A stretch of DNA of 44,169 bases from DASSYK01 sp036258315 (lineage in GTDB: Bacteria > Actinomycetota > Thermoleophilia > Solirubrobacterales > 70-9). The notes beneath the pieces are model-generated. The model was not told where the DNA came from, ran no database searches, and saw nothing but the letters and a program-made list of their open reading frames with translations. Positions 7,545 through 16,731 of this stretch are shown here, one piece after another. Where the stretch lies: positions 1-44,169 of the forward strand of contig DATADX010000047.1 of NCBI GenBank assembly GCA_036258315.1, given 5' to 3'. How positions within the stretch are numbered: position 1 is the stretch's first letter; each line of letters starts with the position of its first letter. The position numbers and the translations under genes are program-made.

Positions 7545-8710
7545 GCCCGGCGAAGACCGATCAGTTCCTCGGCTCGCGCTGGGTCGAGGCGCCGGAGGGG
7601 GTTGAGCAGCTCGATCCGGCGCTACTCGCGCCCGGGTTCCGCGCTGCCGGTGTCGAGGCCGGGCTGAAGAGCGACGGCGGCACGGACGTCGGCCTGCTCG
7701 TCTGCGACGCGGAGGAGGTCCGCTCGGCGCTGGCGCTGACCGCCAACGCCTCGCCCGCCGCGCCCGTCAGGGTCTGCCGCGAGCTCTGCGACGAGGGCGC
7801 GATCCGCGCCGTCGCCGTCAACTCCGGCAACGCCAACGCCTCGACCGGCGAGCCGGGGTTCAGGGACGCCGTCGCGATGCGCGACGCGGCCGCGGACGCT
7901 CTCGGGCTCGAGCCCGCCACGGTCGCGGTCGGGGAGACCGGGGTGATCGGGGTCCCGCTTCGGATCGAGGAGCTGCTCGCCGGCATCGGCGCCGCGGCGG
8001 GCGAGCTCAGCGCCGAGGGCGCGGCCAGGTTCGCCGCGTCGATCATGACCACGGACCGGGAGCCGAAGCACTGCACTCTCACGCTCGGCGGCGTGACGGT
8101 CTCGGCCCAGGCGAAGGGCGCGGGGATGATCGAGCCCGGCTTCGCGACGATGCTCTGCTTCGTCCAGACCGACGGCGTCATCACGGACCCTGGTCGGTCC
8201 CTCCGCCGCGCGCTCCGGCCCTCGATGGAGCGGATCACCGTCGACGGCCAGATGAGCACCAATGACATGGTCGTCCTCCAGGCGACGGGGGGCGCGGGCA
8301 CGGAGCTGCCCCAGGAGCTGCTTGACGCGGTGCTGCTCCAGCTGGCGCTCGAGATCGTCGCCGACGGCGAGGGCGCGACCCGGGTCGGCCGCGCCCAGGT
8401 GCGCCAGGCGAAGACCCCGGAGGAGGCCGAGAGGGTTGTGCGCGCGATCGCCAACTCCCCGCTCGTGAAGACCGCGCTGTTCGGGCACGACCCGAACTGG
8501 GGGCGGGTCGCCCAAGCGGCCGGGATGGCGCTCGCCGGCGAGGAGCTGAAGGAGCTCGGCCCCGACCGCATCGATGCGAAGGAGCTCGCGGGCGACGACG
8601 CCGAGGCGGAGCTCACCGTGACGCTCGGCCGCGGCGAGGCCGAGGCTCACGTCTACTTCAGCGACCTCACCTACGACTACGTCCGCATCAACGCGGAATA
8701 CACCACGTGA
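7541..8710 (+). CDS. argJ: Glutamate N-acetyltransferase / N-acetylglutamate synthase (ArgJ)
   Basis: The 389-aa Ntn-type enzyme transfers acetyl from N-acetylornithine to glutamate, recycling acetyl groups in arginine synthesis. It is made as a precursor that cleaves itself before a conserved threonine; here this is Thr203 in KGAGMIEPGFATML. Also visible are VNSGNANA, TGVIGVPL and the C-terminal HDPNWGRV. GTG 7541 overlaps the argC stop as GTGA. Having argJ implies the acetyl-recycling pathway; whether it also uses acetyl-CoA cannot be told from sequence. Confidence 0.97.
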   Translation: MSPAKTDQFLGSRWVEAPEGVEQLDPALLAPGFRAAGVEAGLKSDGGTDVGLLVCDAEEVRSALALTANASPAAPVRVCRELCDEGAIRAVAVNSGNANASTGEPGFRDAVAMRDAAADALGLEPATVAVGETGVIGVPLRIEELLAGIGAAAGELSAEGAARFAASIMTTDREPKHCTLTLGGVTVSAQAKGAGMIEPGFATMLCFVQTDGVITDPGRSLRRALRPSMERITVDGQMSTNDMVVLQATGGAGTELPQELLDAVLLQLALEIVADGEGATRVGRAQVRQAKTPEEAERVVRAIANSPLVKTALFGHDPNWGRVAQAAGMALAGEELKELGPDRIDAKELAGDDAEAELTVTLGRGEAEAHVYFSDLTYDYVRINAEYTT

Positions 8711-9561
8711 CGGCGCCGGACAGCAAGAGCGTCGCCACCCTCCTCGAGGCGCTCCCGTACATCCGGGAGTTCCACGGGCGCACGATCGTGATCAAGTACG
8801 GCGGCGCGGCGATGCGGGAGGAGGAGCTGCGCGAGGCGTTCGCGACCGACGTCGTGCTGCTCAAGTACGTCGGGATGAACCCGGTGATCGTCCACGGCGG
8901 CGGCCCCGAGATCTCCTACTACATGGAGAAGATGGGGATGGAGGTGAGGTTCGTCGAGGGACTCCGGGTCTCCGACGAGCAGACGGTCGAGGTGGCGAAG
9001 ATGGTCCTGCTCGGGAAGATCAACTCCGACATCCTCACCCGGCTCAACCGCCACGGCCAGGCGGCCGTCGGCCTCGGCGGCGAGGACGGGAGGCTGTTCG
9101 AGGTCCGCCGCGCGGCGATCTCCCAGGAGCTCGGGTACGTGGGCTCGATCGAGCGGGTCAACGTCGACGTGATCGAGCACATCGCCGAGGACTACGTGCC
9201 AGTGATCTCCTCGGTCGGCACCGACCGGGAGGGGCGCTCCTACAACATCAACGCGGACGAGGCCGCCGGGCAGGTCGCCGCGGCGCTGCCCGCGCACAAG
9301 GCGATCTTCCTGACCGACGTCGACGGGTGGCTGCGCGATCCCGACGACCCGGCCTCGCGCGTCTCCCAGGCCCGCGTCCCCGAAGTGGAGGCCGCCCTCG
9401 ACAGGATCGAGGGCGGGATGCGGCCGAAGCTCGCCGCCTGCGCCGACGCCGTCAACCGCGGCGTCAAGGCCGCCCACATCATCGACGGCCGCCAGCCGCA
9501 CAGCCTCCTCCTCGAGCTCTTCACCGACGCGGGGATCGGGACCAAGATCACGGCCCGATGA
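8707..9561 (+). CDS. argB: Acetylglutamate kinase
   Basis: The 284-aa amino-acid-kinase family enzyme phosphorylates N-acetylglutamate, usually the arginine-inhibited step. The phosphate-binding motifs are VIKYGGAAM and VIVHGGGPEIS. LRVSDEQTVEVAKMVLLGKIN and GGMRPKLAAC are also family-typical. GTG 8707 overlaps the argJ stop (GTGA). Its own stop overlaps the argD start (ATGA at 9558-9561). Confidence 0.97.
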   Translation: MTAPDSKSVATLLEALPYIREFHGRTIVIKYGGAAMREEELREAFATDVVLLKYVGMNPVIVHGGGPEISYYMEKMGMEVRFVEGLRVSDEQTVEVAKMVLLGKINSDILTRLNRHGQAAVGLGGEDGRLFEVRRAAISQELGYVGSIERVNVDVIEHIAEDYVPVISSVGTDREGRSYNINADEAAGQVAAALPAHKAIFLTDVDGWLRDPDDPASRVSQARVPEVEAALDRIEGGMRPKLAACADAVNRGVKAAHIIDGRQPHSLLLELFTDAGIGTKITAR

Positions 9562-10733
9562 ACCTGGGGGAGCTGCAGGAGCTGGAGCGGGAATGGGTGA
9601 TGCCGACCTATCCGCGGGCGCCCGTCGAGTTCGTGCGCGGGGAGGGAGCGCGGTTGTGGGACGCGGAGGGGAGGGAGTACCTCGACTTCCTGGCCGGGAT
9701 CTCGGTCTGCTCGGTCGGGCATTGCCACCCCGCCGTGGTTGCGGCGGTGCGCGAGCAGGCGGGAATGCTCACGCACGTCTCCAACCTGTATCTGACGGAA
9801 CCGGGCGTGCGGCTGGCACGGCGGATCTGCGAGTCGAGCCTCGGCGGCAAGGCGTTTCTGTGCAACTCGGGCACCGAGGCGAACGAGTGCGCGATCAAGC
9901 TCGTCCGCAAGCACGCCCATGGCCGCGGCCTCGCCGAACCCGAGATCGTCGTCCTGGAGGGCGCCTTCCACGGGCGCACGATGGGCTCGCTCTCGGCGAC
10001 GCCGGAGCGGGCGGCGAACGAGAGCTTCGCGCCGTATCTGCCGGGGTTCGTCGCGGTGCCGCGAGACGATCCGGCGGCGCTGCGCGAGGCGGTCGGCCAG
10101 CGCACCGCCGCGGTGATGCTGGAGCCGATCCAGGGCGAGACCGGGGTGCACGTCGTCGGCGACGAGATGATCGCCGCCGCCCGCGAGGCGAGCCGGGCCG
10201 CGGGGGCGCTGCTCGTCTTCGACGAGATCCAGACGGGGATGGGACGGACGGGGTCTCTATGGGCCTACGAGCAGCTGCCGGCCCGGCCCGACGTGCTGAC
10301 GAGTGCCAAGGCCCTGGGCGGCGGCCTTCCCGTCGGGGCGTGTGTGGCCGCGCCCGACGTGGCGGACACCTTGCAGCCCGGCGACCACGGCTCCACCTTC
10401 GCCGGGGGACCGCTCGTCGCGGCGGCGGCGCTCGCGGCCTTCGACGTGATCGACGACGCCGCGCTGCTGCGCCGGGCGCGCGAGCTCGGCGGCAGGTTGC
10501 GAGACGGACTCGGCGCTATCGAGGCGGTCAGCGTCGTTCGGGGCCGGGGCCTGATGGTCGGGATCGGGCTGGGCGGCCGCGCCGACGCTGTCGCCATCCG
10601 CGACCGGTCGCTCGATCTCGGGCTCGTGGTCAACGCTCCGACGCCGGATACGATCCGCCTGTTGCCGCCGCTCGTGATCGGTGAGCGCGACGTCGACAAC
10701 GCGCTTGGCATCCTCGCCGAGGCGCTCGGCTAG
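9558..10733 (+). CDS. argD: Acetylornithine aminotransferase
   Basis: The 391-aa class III PLP aminotransferase converts N-acetylglutamate semialdehyde to N-acetylornithine. It has GISVCSVGHCHPAV, NSGTEANECAIKLVR, the FDEIQTGMGRTG motif and the PLP-binding Lys251 in LTSAKALGGGLP. ATG 9558 overlaps the argB stop. The stop TAG at 10731 is 12 nt before the exopolysaccharide locus. argF, argR and argH, which often follow argD, are absent here. Confidence 0.96.
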   Translation: MNLGELQELEREWVMPTYPRAPVEFVRGEGARLWDAEGREYLDFLAGISVCSVGHCHPAVVAAVREQAGMLTHVSNLYLTEPGVRLARRICESSLGGKAFLCNSGTEANECAIKLVRKHAHGRGLAEPEIVVLEGAFHGRTMGSLSATPERAANESFAPYLPGFVAVPRDDPAALREAVGQRTAAVMLEPIQGETGVHVVGDEMIAAAREASRAAGALLVFDEIQTGMGRTGSLWAYEQLPARPDVLTSAKALGGGLPVGACVAAPDVADTLQPGDHGSTFAGGPLVAAAALAAFDVIDDAALLRRARELGGRLRDGLGAIEAVSVVRGRGLMVGIGLGGRADAVAIRDRSLDLGLVVNAPTPDTIRLLPPLVIGERDVDNALGILAEALG

Positions 10734-10745
10734 GCTGCCAGCCCG

Positions 10746-12002
10746 ATGCGGCGGTCGATCCTCCTCGTCGTCTACTTCTACCCCCCGTCCGAGGAGGTCG
10801 GAACGCTTCGCCCTTTGGCACTTGTCCGCCACCTGCGTGCGCGGGGCCATCGGGTGACGGTCCTGACCACGCGCGCCTACGGGACTGAACCGCAGGATCG
10901 AGATGGGGTCGAGCGGACGTACGACCTGCAGTTGCTGCCCGCCCGCGTGCGCGGCCATGCGGCGGCGCCCGAGGGCTTCGGCATCGCGCGTGACAAGCCG
11001 CATCCGCTGAGCCGGTTCCTTGTGCCCGACGCTCACCTCGCCGCGTGGGCTCCTTTCGCTCTCAGCCGGGCGATCCGGCTGGCCCGGCGTGAGAGGTTCG
11101 ACTGCGTGCTGACCACGTCGCCTCCCGAGTCAGCGCACCTGATCGGGCGCACCCTGGCGCTCAGGGGCATGCCGTGGGTCGCCGATCTGCAGGACGGATG
11201 GTCGTTCGAGAGGCCGGCCGATGAGCTGCGCTGGAAACCCGAATGGCAGCGTCGGTACAACCAGCGGCTCGAGAGGCGAATCCTGCCGCGAGCCGAAGGG
11301 GTCATCGCCGTCAGCGCTCCGCTCGCGAGCGATCTCCGCGCGCGGATCGGCATCGACGTCGACGTGGTGACGATGGGCTGGGAGCCGGACGACTTCGCGG
11401 ACCTCGATCTCGAGGCCGCGCGACGGCACCTGGATCCCGACCGGATCTCGATCGTCTACACGGGTCGGATCAAGGCCGCGGGGCGCGACGCCGAGCCGCT
11501 CGTGGCCGCGATCGCGGAGCTTGCGGCCGAGGATCCGAAGGCGGCTGGGAAGATCGAGCTCGTGATCGCGGGCAGCTTCACCGATCAGGAGAGCGAGATG
11601 CTCAAGCGCGACGTGTCCCCGGCCCGCATCGCGCTGCTGGGGCGGCTTCCTCGATCCGATGTGCTCGCCTTGCAACAGGCGGCAGACGTGGGGCTGTTGC
11701 TGACCCCCCCGAACGTTCGGTACCAGATCCCCGCGAAGACGTTCGAGTACATCGGCGCCGGTGCCCCGATCCTGGCGTTGACCGAGCCCTACAGCGCGGC
11801 GGCGGACCTGGTCCGCCAGAGCGGCGCGGGGATGGTGGTGCCCCTTGGCGACGTCGGCGGGATCAAGGAAGCCCTGAAGGCGATTGCCGAGCAGGGCCCT
11901 CCACCTCCCTGCGAGGACCCGGAGCGCTACACGAACGAAGCGCTGATCGGGGGCATCGAGGACGCGGTCGAGCGGGCGATTGCGCAGGCGGGTCGTCGCT
12001 GA
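10746..12002 (+). CDS. GT4-type glycosyltransferase
   Basis: The 418-aa protein has the GT-B fold pattern. The N-domain begins ILLVVYFYPPSEEVGTLRP, and the donor-binding C-domain has SIVYTGRIKAAGRD, ALLGRLPRSDVLAL and YQIPAKTFEYIGAGAPILAL. It most resembles GT4 enzymes that add sugars to lipid-linked oligosaccharides at the cytoplasmic membrane. Donor and acceptor cannot be told. It starts the polysaccharide locus 12 nt after argD; TAGGCT at 10731-10736 lies nine bases before ATG 10746 and could be a -10 box. No Shine-Dalgarno site is seen. Confidence 0.88.
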   Translation: MRRSILLVVYFYPPSEEVGTLRPLALVRHLRARGHRVTVLTTRAYGTEPQDRDGVERTYDLQLLPARVRGHAAAPEGFGIARDKPHPLSRFLVPDAHLAAWAPFALSRAIRLARRERFDCVLTTSPPESAHLIGRTLALRGMPWVADLQDGWSFERPADELRWKPEWQRRYNQRLERRILPRAEGVIAVSAPLASDLRARIGIDVDVVTMGWEPDDFADLDLEAARRHLDPDRISIVYTGRIKAAGRDAEPLVAAIAELAAEDPKAAGKIELVIAGSFTDQESEMLKRDVSPARIALLGRLPRSDVLALQQAADVGLLLTPPNVRYQIPAKTFEYIGAGAPILALTEPYSAAADLVRQSGAGMVVPLGDVGGIKEALKAIAEQGPPPPCEDPERYTNEALIGGIEDAVERAIAQAGRR

Positions 12003-12022
12003 CGCCAGCTACGATCCGGCGG

Positions 12023-12886
12023 ATGGTGGCGGTGAGGGGTTCCGACGCATCGGGGGAAGCTCCGAGGGTCGTCGTGGTGATCCCGTGCTACAACGACGGC
12101 GAGTTCGTGGGCCAGGCGCTCGGATCGATCGAGGAGGACGAGCCGGTGGAGATCGTCGTCGTCGACGACGCCTCGACCGACCCGGCCACCCACGCCGTGG
12201 TCGACCAGCTCGAGCGCGACGGCGTTCGGGTGATCCGTCATCAGCGCAACCAGGGCCTGAGCGCGACCCGGATGACGGGGGTGCGGGCGACCCGTGCGCC
12301 GTACGTGTTCCCGCTCGATGCGGACGATCTCGCCGTGGCGGGAGCGCTGGCGAAGATGGCCGACAGGCTCGACGCCGACCCGGCGGCGGCGATCGCATTC
12401 GGGGACCGCTGCGAATTCGGCGCCTGGGAGATGGTCAGGTCGGTCCCGGAGCTCGATCCGTACCTGGTCGCGTTCAGGAACGAGTACCCGGCGTCGATGC
12501 TGATCCGTCGTGACGTCCTCGAGGAGATCGGGGGGTGGAGCGCGGACGGGAGCGTCTACGAGGACTGGGATCTGTGGATGAGCGTCGCCGAGGGAGGCTA
12601 CAAGGCGCTTCACATGGGCCCGAACGAGGTCACCTACCGATACCGCGTGCACGGAGGACGGCTCGGCGGGCGGATCCGGAAGCGTCACCCGAGCGTCTAC
12701 GCCACGCTCCGCGAGCGCCACCCGAAGCTGTTCGAGAACCTCGGGGCGGCGCGGCGAGAATCCGAGATGGGCCGCATTCGCAAGCTGCTCTTCCCGCTGC
12801 TCTACGGCGGCCGACGGCGGTTCGCCTTCGAGGCGGATCTGATGGGCGTGGTCAACCGGGTGAAGACCCGAGCCTCGAAGCGCTGA
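12023..12886 (+). CDS. GT2-type glycosyltransferase
   Basis: The 287-aa protein is a GT-A enzyme. VVVVIPCYNDGEFVGQAL opens the nucleotide-binding half, the metal-binding DxD is in PLDADDL, and YEDWDLW is the ED-type catalytic-base motif. No membrane segment is evident, so it is likely a soluble or peripheral enzyme adding one sugar of the repeat unit. ATG 12023 keeps the whole domain; the frame is open further upstream in the preceding gene without conservation. It sits between the first GT4 and the fused flippase. Confidence 0.88.
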   Translation: MVAVRGSDASGEAPRVVVVIPCYNDGEFVGQALGSIEEDEPVEIVVVDDASTDPATHAVVDQLERDGVRVIRHQRNQGLSATRMTGVRATRAPYVFPLDADDLAVAGALAKMADRLDADPAAAIAFGDRCEFGAWEMVRSVPELDPYLVAFRNEYPASMLIRRDVLEEIGGWSADGSVYEDWDLWMSVAEGGYKALHMGPNEVTYRYRVHGGRLGGRIRKRHPSVYATLRERHPKLFENLGAARRESEMGRIRKLLFPLLYGGRRRFAFEADLMGVVNRVKTRASKR

Positions 12887-12891
12887 CACCG

Positions 12892-14928
12892 GTGCGCCCC
12901 TCCCGGCCTGTGATCCTCCTCATCCACGAGGGTGGGGCGACGGGCGGAGACGAGCTGGTCGCGCTGATCGAAGCCCTCGAGCCCCGGTACGACGTCTCGG
13001 TCCTGCTGATGGAAGCTGGACCGCTCGCGTCCGCCGAGGACCTCGGGGTGCGCTGCCGTGTCGCCGGCCTGCCGGGGATGCGCTCCATCCCGCGGATTCC
13101 GTTCGCGGCGAGGGGGATCGCAAGGGAGGTGGGCGGCGACGGGATTGGCCTGATCCATGCGGATGGGACGCGAGCCGCCCTGCTCGGGACCTATCTCTCA
13201 CGCCACCTGCAGGTGCCGCTCCTGTGGCTGATCCGAGACACCCCGCGACGGGCGCCGCTGCGCCTCCTCGGCCCGTCGTGCGAGCGGATCGTGGCCGCCT
13301 CCGCCCGGGGACTCGACCGGGCTCCGGATTGGCTGCGCGACCGTGTCACCGCCATTCCGCCGGGCTCCGGAGCCGACCTGGCTCGAAGGCTCGAGCCGGA
13401 GTACGCCGCGATCGTCGATCGCCCTGAGCCCGCGCGGCCGCCGCCCGGGGCCGGCGGTGGGTTCGCCTCTTCGCGCCGAGTCGCACGGAACACCCTCGCC
13501 CGGTCGGCGGGCGAGATCATCGCGAAGGTCGCTTCGGTCGCGTGGTACGTGGCGATCGCGCGAGAGCTCGGGGCGGAGGATTTCGGCTCCTTCATCTTCG
13601 GCATCTCGCTGAGCATGGTCGTCCTGATCGCCGCGGGATTCGGGACCGACCAGCTCCTCGCTCGCGAAGTGGCACGCGACCGGCGGCTCGTCCATGGCCT
13701 GCTCAGCAACGTGATCGCGCTGAGGGGAGTGATGCTGGTCGGGCTGATCGGAGTGCTGGCGGCGATCGTCCTGATCGGCCCCTATGACGCGGAGACGAGG
13801 ATCGCGGTCGTCCTGATCGGGATCGGCGTGGCGATCGAGATGATGACGGCCAACCTCGCCGCGGTGATGCAGGCCTACGAGCGGATGGACCTGGGCGCCG
13901 TCGGTCTCGTCGTGCAGCGGGGTGTGACGGCCCTGGTCGGCATCGCGGTGCTGTTCGCCGGTGGAGGGCTGATCGCGGCGGCCGTCGTGTTCGCCGTCGG
14001 GTCCCTGGTCGGCTACCTGGTGTCCGATCTGCTGATGCGCCGGGTCGTCCGGGTCAGGTTTCGCCCGGATCGCTCGCAGCTATGGCCGGTGCTGAAGGCC
14101 GGAGCCCCGATCGGGGTCGCGACCCTTCTGTTCATCATTCTGCTCCGGCTCGACGCGACGCTGATCTCGTTCTTCACCGGAGGCGATCAGCGTGAGGTCG
14201 GTGACTACGGCGCGGCCTGGAGGCTCGTCGAGGCGACGATGTTCATCCCGTGGGCCTTCAACGCGGCGATGCTTCCCTGGCTCTCTCGTCAGGCGGAGAG
14301 GGAAGCGCTCCTCGCGACAGGGTCGGTCTTCGGCCTCAAGGTTCTCACCGCGGTGCTGATGCCGATCGGGGTCGGCTACGCCGTGTTCGCACCGTCCCTG
14401 ATCGACATCATCTACGGGTCCGAATTCGAGGGTGCGGTGCTGCCGCTGCGCCTGCTCGGCCTGATGACCGTGCTCTACGGGATCAACGTCTACGCGAGCA
14501 CGGTGCTCGTCGCGCGGCTCCGGCCCGGAGCCTTTGCTCGCGGCGTCGCATTCGTCCTCGCCTTCAACGTCGTCCTGAATGTGCTCTTGATCCCGTCCTA
14601 TGGAGCCGACGGCGCCGCTCTTGCCGCGCTGCTCTCCGGGGTCCTCCTCGCGGTGGCGAGCGTGCGGCAGGTCTGGGCAACGGTCGGCCGCTTCTCGTTG
14701 GCGCGGGCCTTCGGCGGGCCGCTCGCAGGCGCTGCTGTGATGGCGGCGATCGCGCTCCTCACCGGCCTTCCGTTCGCGGTCAGTGCCGTGCTCTCGACGG
14801 TGGCGTACATTGCGACCCTGGTGATGTTCGAGCGAACTTTCTTCGTCAACGACTTCGACTTCGTGCGCGCCGCCCTGCGCGCATTCGCCAACCGCCGGCG
14901 GGGAGGAATCCCGGCGGAACCGGCGTAG
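12892..14928 (+). CDS. Fusion: GT4 N-domain + Wzx-type polysaccharide flippase
   Basis: One 678-aa frame joins two families. Residues 1 to about 165 look like the acceptor-binding N-half of a GT4 enzyme (VILLIHEGGATGGDELV, LIHADGTRAALLGTYLS, IVAASARG, RVTAIPPGSGADL), but the sugar-nucleotide-binding C-half is missing. After a Pro/Gly-rich linker (about 178-192) comes a flippase of 12 or more membrane segments, starting RRVARNTLARSAGEIIAKV and including AFNAAMLPWLSRQA. The flippase should move the lipid-linked repeat unit across the membrane. No ATG, GTG or TTG occurs in frame close to the flippase start, so it is probably translated only as the fusion. GTG 12892 follows the GT2 stop by 5 nt. 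Confidence 0.82.
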   Translation: MRPSRPVILLIHEGGATGGDELVALIEALEPRYDVSVLLMEAGPLASAEDLGVRCRVAGLPGMRSIPRIPFAARGIAREVGGDGIGLIHADGTRAALLGTYLSRHLQVPLLWLIRDTPRRAPLRLLGPSCERIVAASARGLDRAPDWLRDRVTAIPPGSGADLARRLEPEYAAIVDRPEPARPPPGAGGGFASSRRVARNTLARSAGEIIAKVASVAWYVAIARELGAEDFGSFIFGISLSMVVLIAAGFGTDQLLAREVARDRRLVHGLLSNVIALRGVMLVGLIGVLAAIVLIGPYDAETRIAVVLIGIGVAIEMMTANLAAVMQAYERMDLGAVGLVVQRGVTALVGIAVLFAGGGLIAAAVVFAVGSLVGYLVSDLLMRRVVRVRFRPDRSQLWPVLKAGAPIGVATLLFIILLRLDATLISFFTGGDQREVGDYGAAWRLVEATMFIPWAFNAAMLPWLSRQAEREALLATGSVFGLKVLTAVLMPIGVGYAVFAPSLIDIIYGSEFEGAVLPLRLLGLMTVLYGINVYASTVLVARLRPGAFARGVAFVLAFNVVLNVLLIPSYGADGAALAALLSGVLLAVASVRQVWATVGRFSLARAFGGPLAGAAVMAAIALLTGLPFAVSAVLSTVAYIATLVMFERTFFVNDFDFVRAALRAFANRRRGGIPAEPA

Positions 14929-14980
14929 TGTGGGCGCAGCGCCAGGTCGGCGTCCGACAACCCGTAGATTCCACCGCCCC

Positions 14981-16030
14981 GTGAACGAGAGACCTACAAA
15001 GCGCGTGCTCGTCGCCGGCGGTGCCGGGTATATCGGCTCCGTTCTGGTCCCGCGGCTGCTCGCCGCCGGCCACGAGGTGCGGGTGCTGGACGCCCTCCTC
15101 TACGGCAACGGCGGGTCGCTTGCGGGCGTCCTGGATGACGACGGGCTTTCGTTCGTTCTCGGCGACATCCGCTCCTCCGACAGCGTGCGCGCCGCGCTCG
15201 ATGGTGTGACCGACGTCGTCCTTCTCGCGGCGCTGGTGGGCGACCCGGTCTGCAAGCGGAATCCGGAGTTGGCCCGGGCAGTCAACGTCGACGGCGCCGC
15301 CAACCTGCTCGAGGCTTCACGCCAGGCGGGCGTGGACCGATTCGTGTTCGCCTCGACGTGCAGCAACTACGGGCTGCGAGAGGACGATCACCCCGCCAGC
15401 GAGGCGGATGAGCTGCGCCCGCTCTCGCTCTACGCCGAGACCAAGGTCGAGATGGAGGGCCGGACGCTCGCTGACGCGAACGGAGACCTGACGCCGACCG
15501 TCCTGCGTGTATCGACCGCGTATGGGATCTCGCCGCGGATGCGCTTCGATCTCACCGTGTCGGAGTTCACGCGCCAGCTCGCCCTCGGCCGCGAGCTGGA
15601 GGTCTACGACGCCGATACCTGGCGTCCCTACTGCCACGTGGCCGACATCTCCTCCGCGATCCGGGCCGTCCTCGAGGCCCCCGCCGGGACGGTCGGCGGC
15701 CAGGTCTTCAACGTCGGCGGCGACGACGGGAACTACACCAAGCGGATGATCGTCGAGGCCGCCGTGGAAGCTCTCGACGGCGACGCCCGGGTGACCTGGA
15801 CGGAGGGAGGGGTCGATCCGCGCAACTACCGCGTCTCGTTCGACAAGATCCAGAGCGCGCTCGGCTGGCGCCCGCAGCACACCGTGCGCGGCTCGATCCC
15901 CAACCTGATCGCGGCGGTGAGGACAGGGATGTTTCCCGACGTCGAGGCGAGGGAGCTCTTCTACGGAAACCACGGCTTCGCCGCCCCCATCGAGCCCGGC
16001 GAGGGTCAGGGAGGGGGCGACGCCGGGTGA
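14981..16030 (+). CDS. NAD(P)-dependent sugar epimerase/dehydratase (extended SDR)
   Basis: The 349-aa protein is an extended short-chain dehydrogenase. VLVAGGAGYIGSVLV is the cofactor-binding site, FASTCSNYG carries the active-site Ser/Thr region and SLYAETK the YxxxK pair. PYCHVADISSAI and FNVGGDDGNYTK are usual in NDP-sugar epimerases and dehydratases. The substrate is unknown, though the neighbouring nucleotidyltransferase and DegT aminotransferase suggest one nucleotide-sugar route. GTG 14981 gives MNERPTKRVLVAGG; the frame is open 17 codons further without conservation. TAGATT at 14965-14970 may be a -10 box. It overlaps the next gene by GTGA. Confidence 0.88.
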   Translation: MNERPTKRVLVAGGAGYIGSVLVPRLLAAGHEVRVLDALLYGNGGSLAGVLDDDGLSFVLGDIRSSDSVRAALDGVTDVVLLAALVGDPVCKRNPELARAVNVDGAANLLEASRQAGVDRFVFASTCSNYGLREDDHPASEADELRPLSLYAETKVEMEGRTLADANGDLTPTVLRVSTAYGISPRMRFDLTVSEFTRQLALGRELEVYDADTWRPYCHVADISSAIRAVLEAPAGTVGGQVFNVGGDDGNYTKRMIVEAAVEALDGDARVTWTEGGVDPRNYRVSFDKIQSALGWRPQHTVRGSIPNLIAAVRTGMFPDVEARELFYGNHGFAAPIEPGEGQGGGDAG

Positions 16031-16731
16031 GAGCGGTGATTCTCGCCGGGGGACAGGGGACGCGCCTGCGGCCCTACACGACCGTGCTGCCGAAACCGCT
16101 CGTCCCGATCGGCGATCGGCCGATCCTGGAGCTGGTCATTCGCCAGCTGGCTCATCACGGCTTCCGCCGGATAGACCTCTCGGTGGGCCACCTCGGCGGC
16201 CTGATCCAGGTCTACCTCGACAGCATCGAGCTGCCGGCGCGACTGGAGCTCAATTACGTCTGGGAGGACAAGCCCCTCGGTACCGCTGGGGCCCTGAAGC
16301 TGGTCGAGGATCTCGACCAGCCCTTCCTGGCGATGAACGGGGACGTGCTGACGACACTCGACTACGCCCAGCTGATGCGCTTCCACCAGGGTCAGGAGGC
16401 GCTGCTGACGATCGCCACCCACCGCAAGGACGTCGGGATCGACCTCGGCGTGATCGAGTCCGAGGGCGGCCGGGTGCTGGACTACATCGAGAAGCCGACG
16501 ATGCACTTCGACGTCAGCATGGGCGTCTACGCGTACAGCCCCGAGGTGCTCGAGTTCATTCCTGACGGGCGCTTCGATTTCCCGGAGGTGGTCAAGGCGC
16601 TGCTGGGCGCGGATCACAGGGTCGCGATCTACACCGGGACCGGGACCTGGTTCGACATCGGGACCGTCGGCGAGTACGAACGGGCAGCGGCGGCGATCGA
16701 GGATCACCCCGAGATCTTCGCCCATGCCTGA
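16027..16731 (+). CDS. Sugar-1-phosphate nucleotidyltransferase
   Basis: The 234-aa enzyme opens with the nucleotidyltransferase signature VILAGGQGTRLRPYT followed by PKPLVPIGDRPIL, and has the metal-binding MNGDVLT. It activates a sugar-1-phosphate as an NDP-sugar. At 234 residues it lacks any C-terminal beta-helix, so it is the short RmlA/ManC-catalytic type and not a GlmU. Nucleotide and sugar specificity cannot be told. GTG 16027 overlaps the SDR stop and the 3' end overlaps the DegT gene by 8 nt, so the three genes are likely translated together. Confidence 0.9.
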   Translation: MRAVILAGGQGTRLRPYTTVLPKPLVPIGDRPILELVIRQLAHHGFRRIDLSVGHLGGLIQVYLDSIELPARLELNYVWEDKPLGTAGALKLVEDLDQPFLAMNGDVLTTLDYAQLMRFHQGQEALLTIATHRKDVGIDLGVIESEGGRVLDYIEKPTMHFDVSMGVYAYSPEVLEFIPDGRFDFPEVVKALLGADHRVAIYTGTGTWFDIGTVGEYERAAAAIEDHPEIFAHA

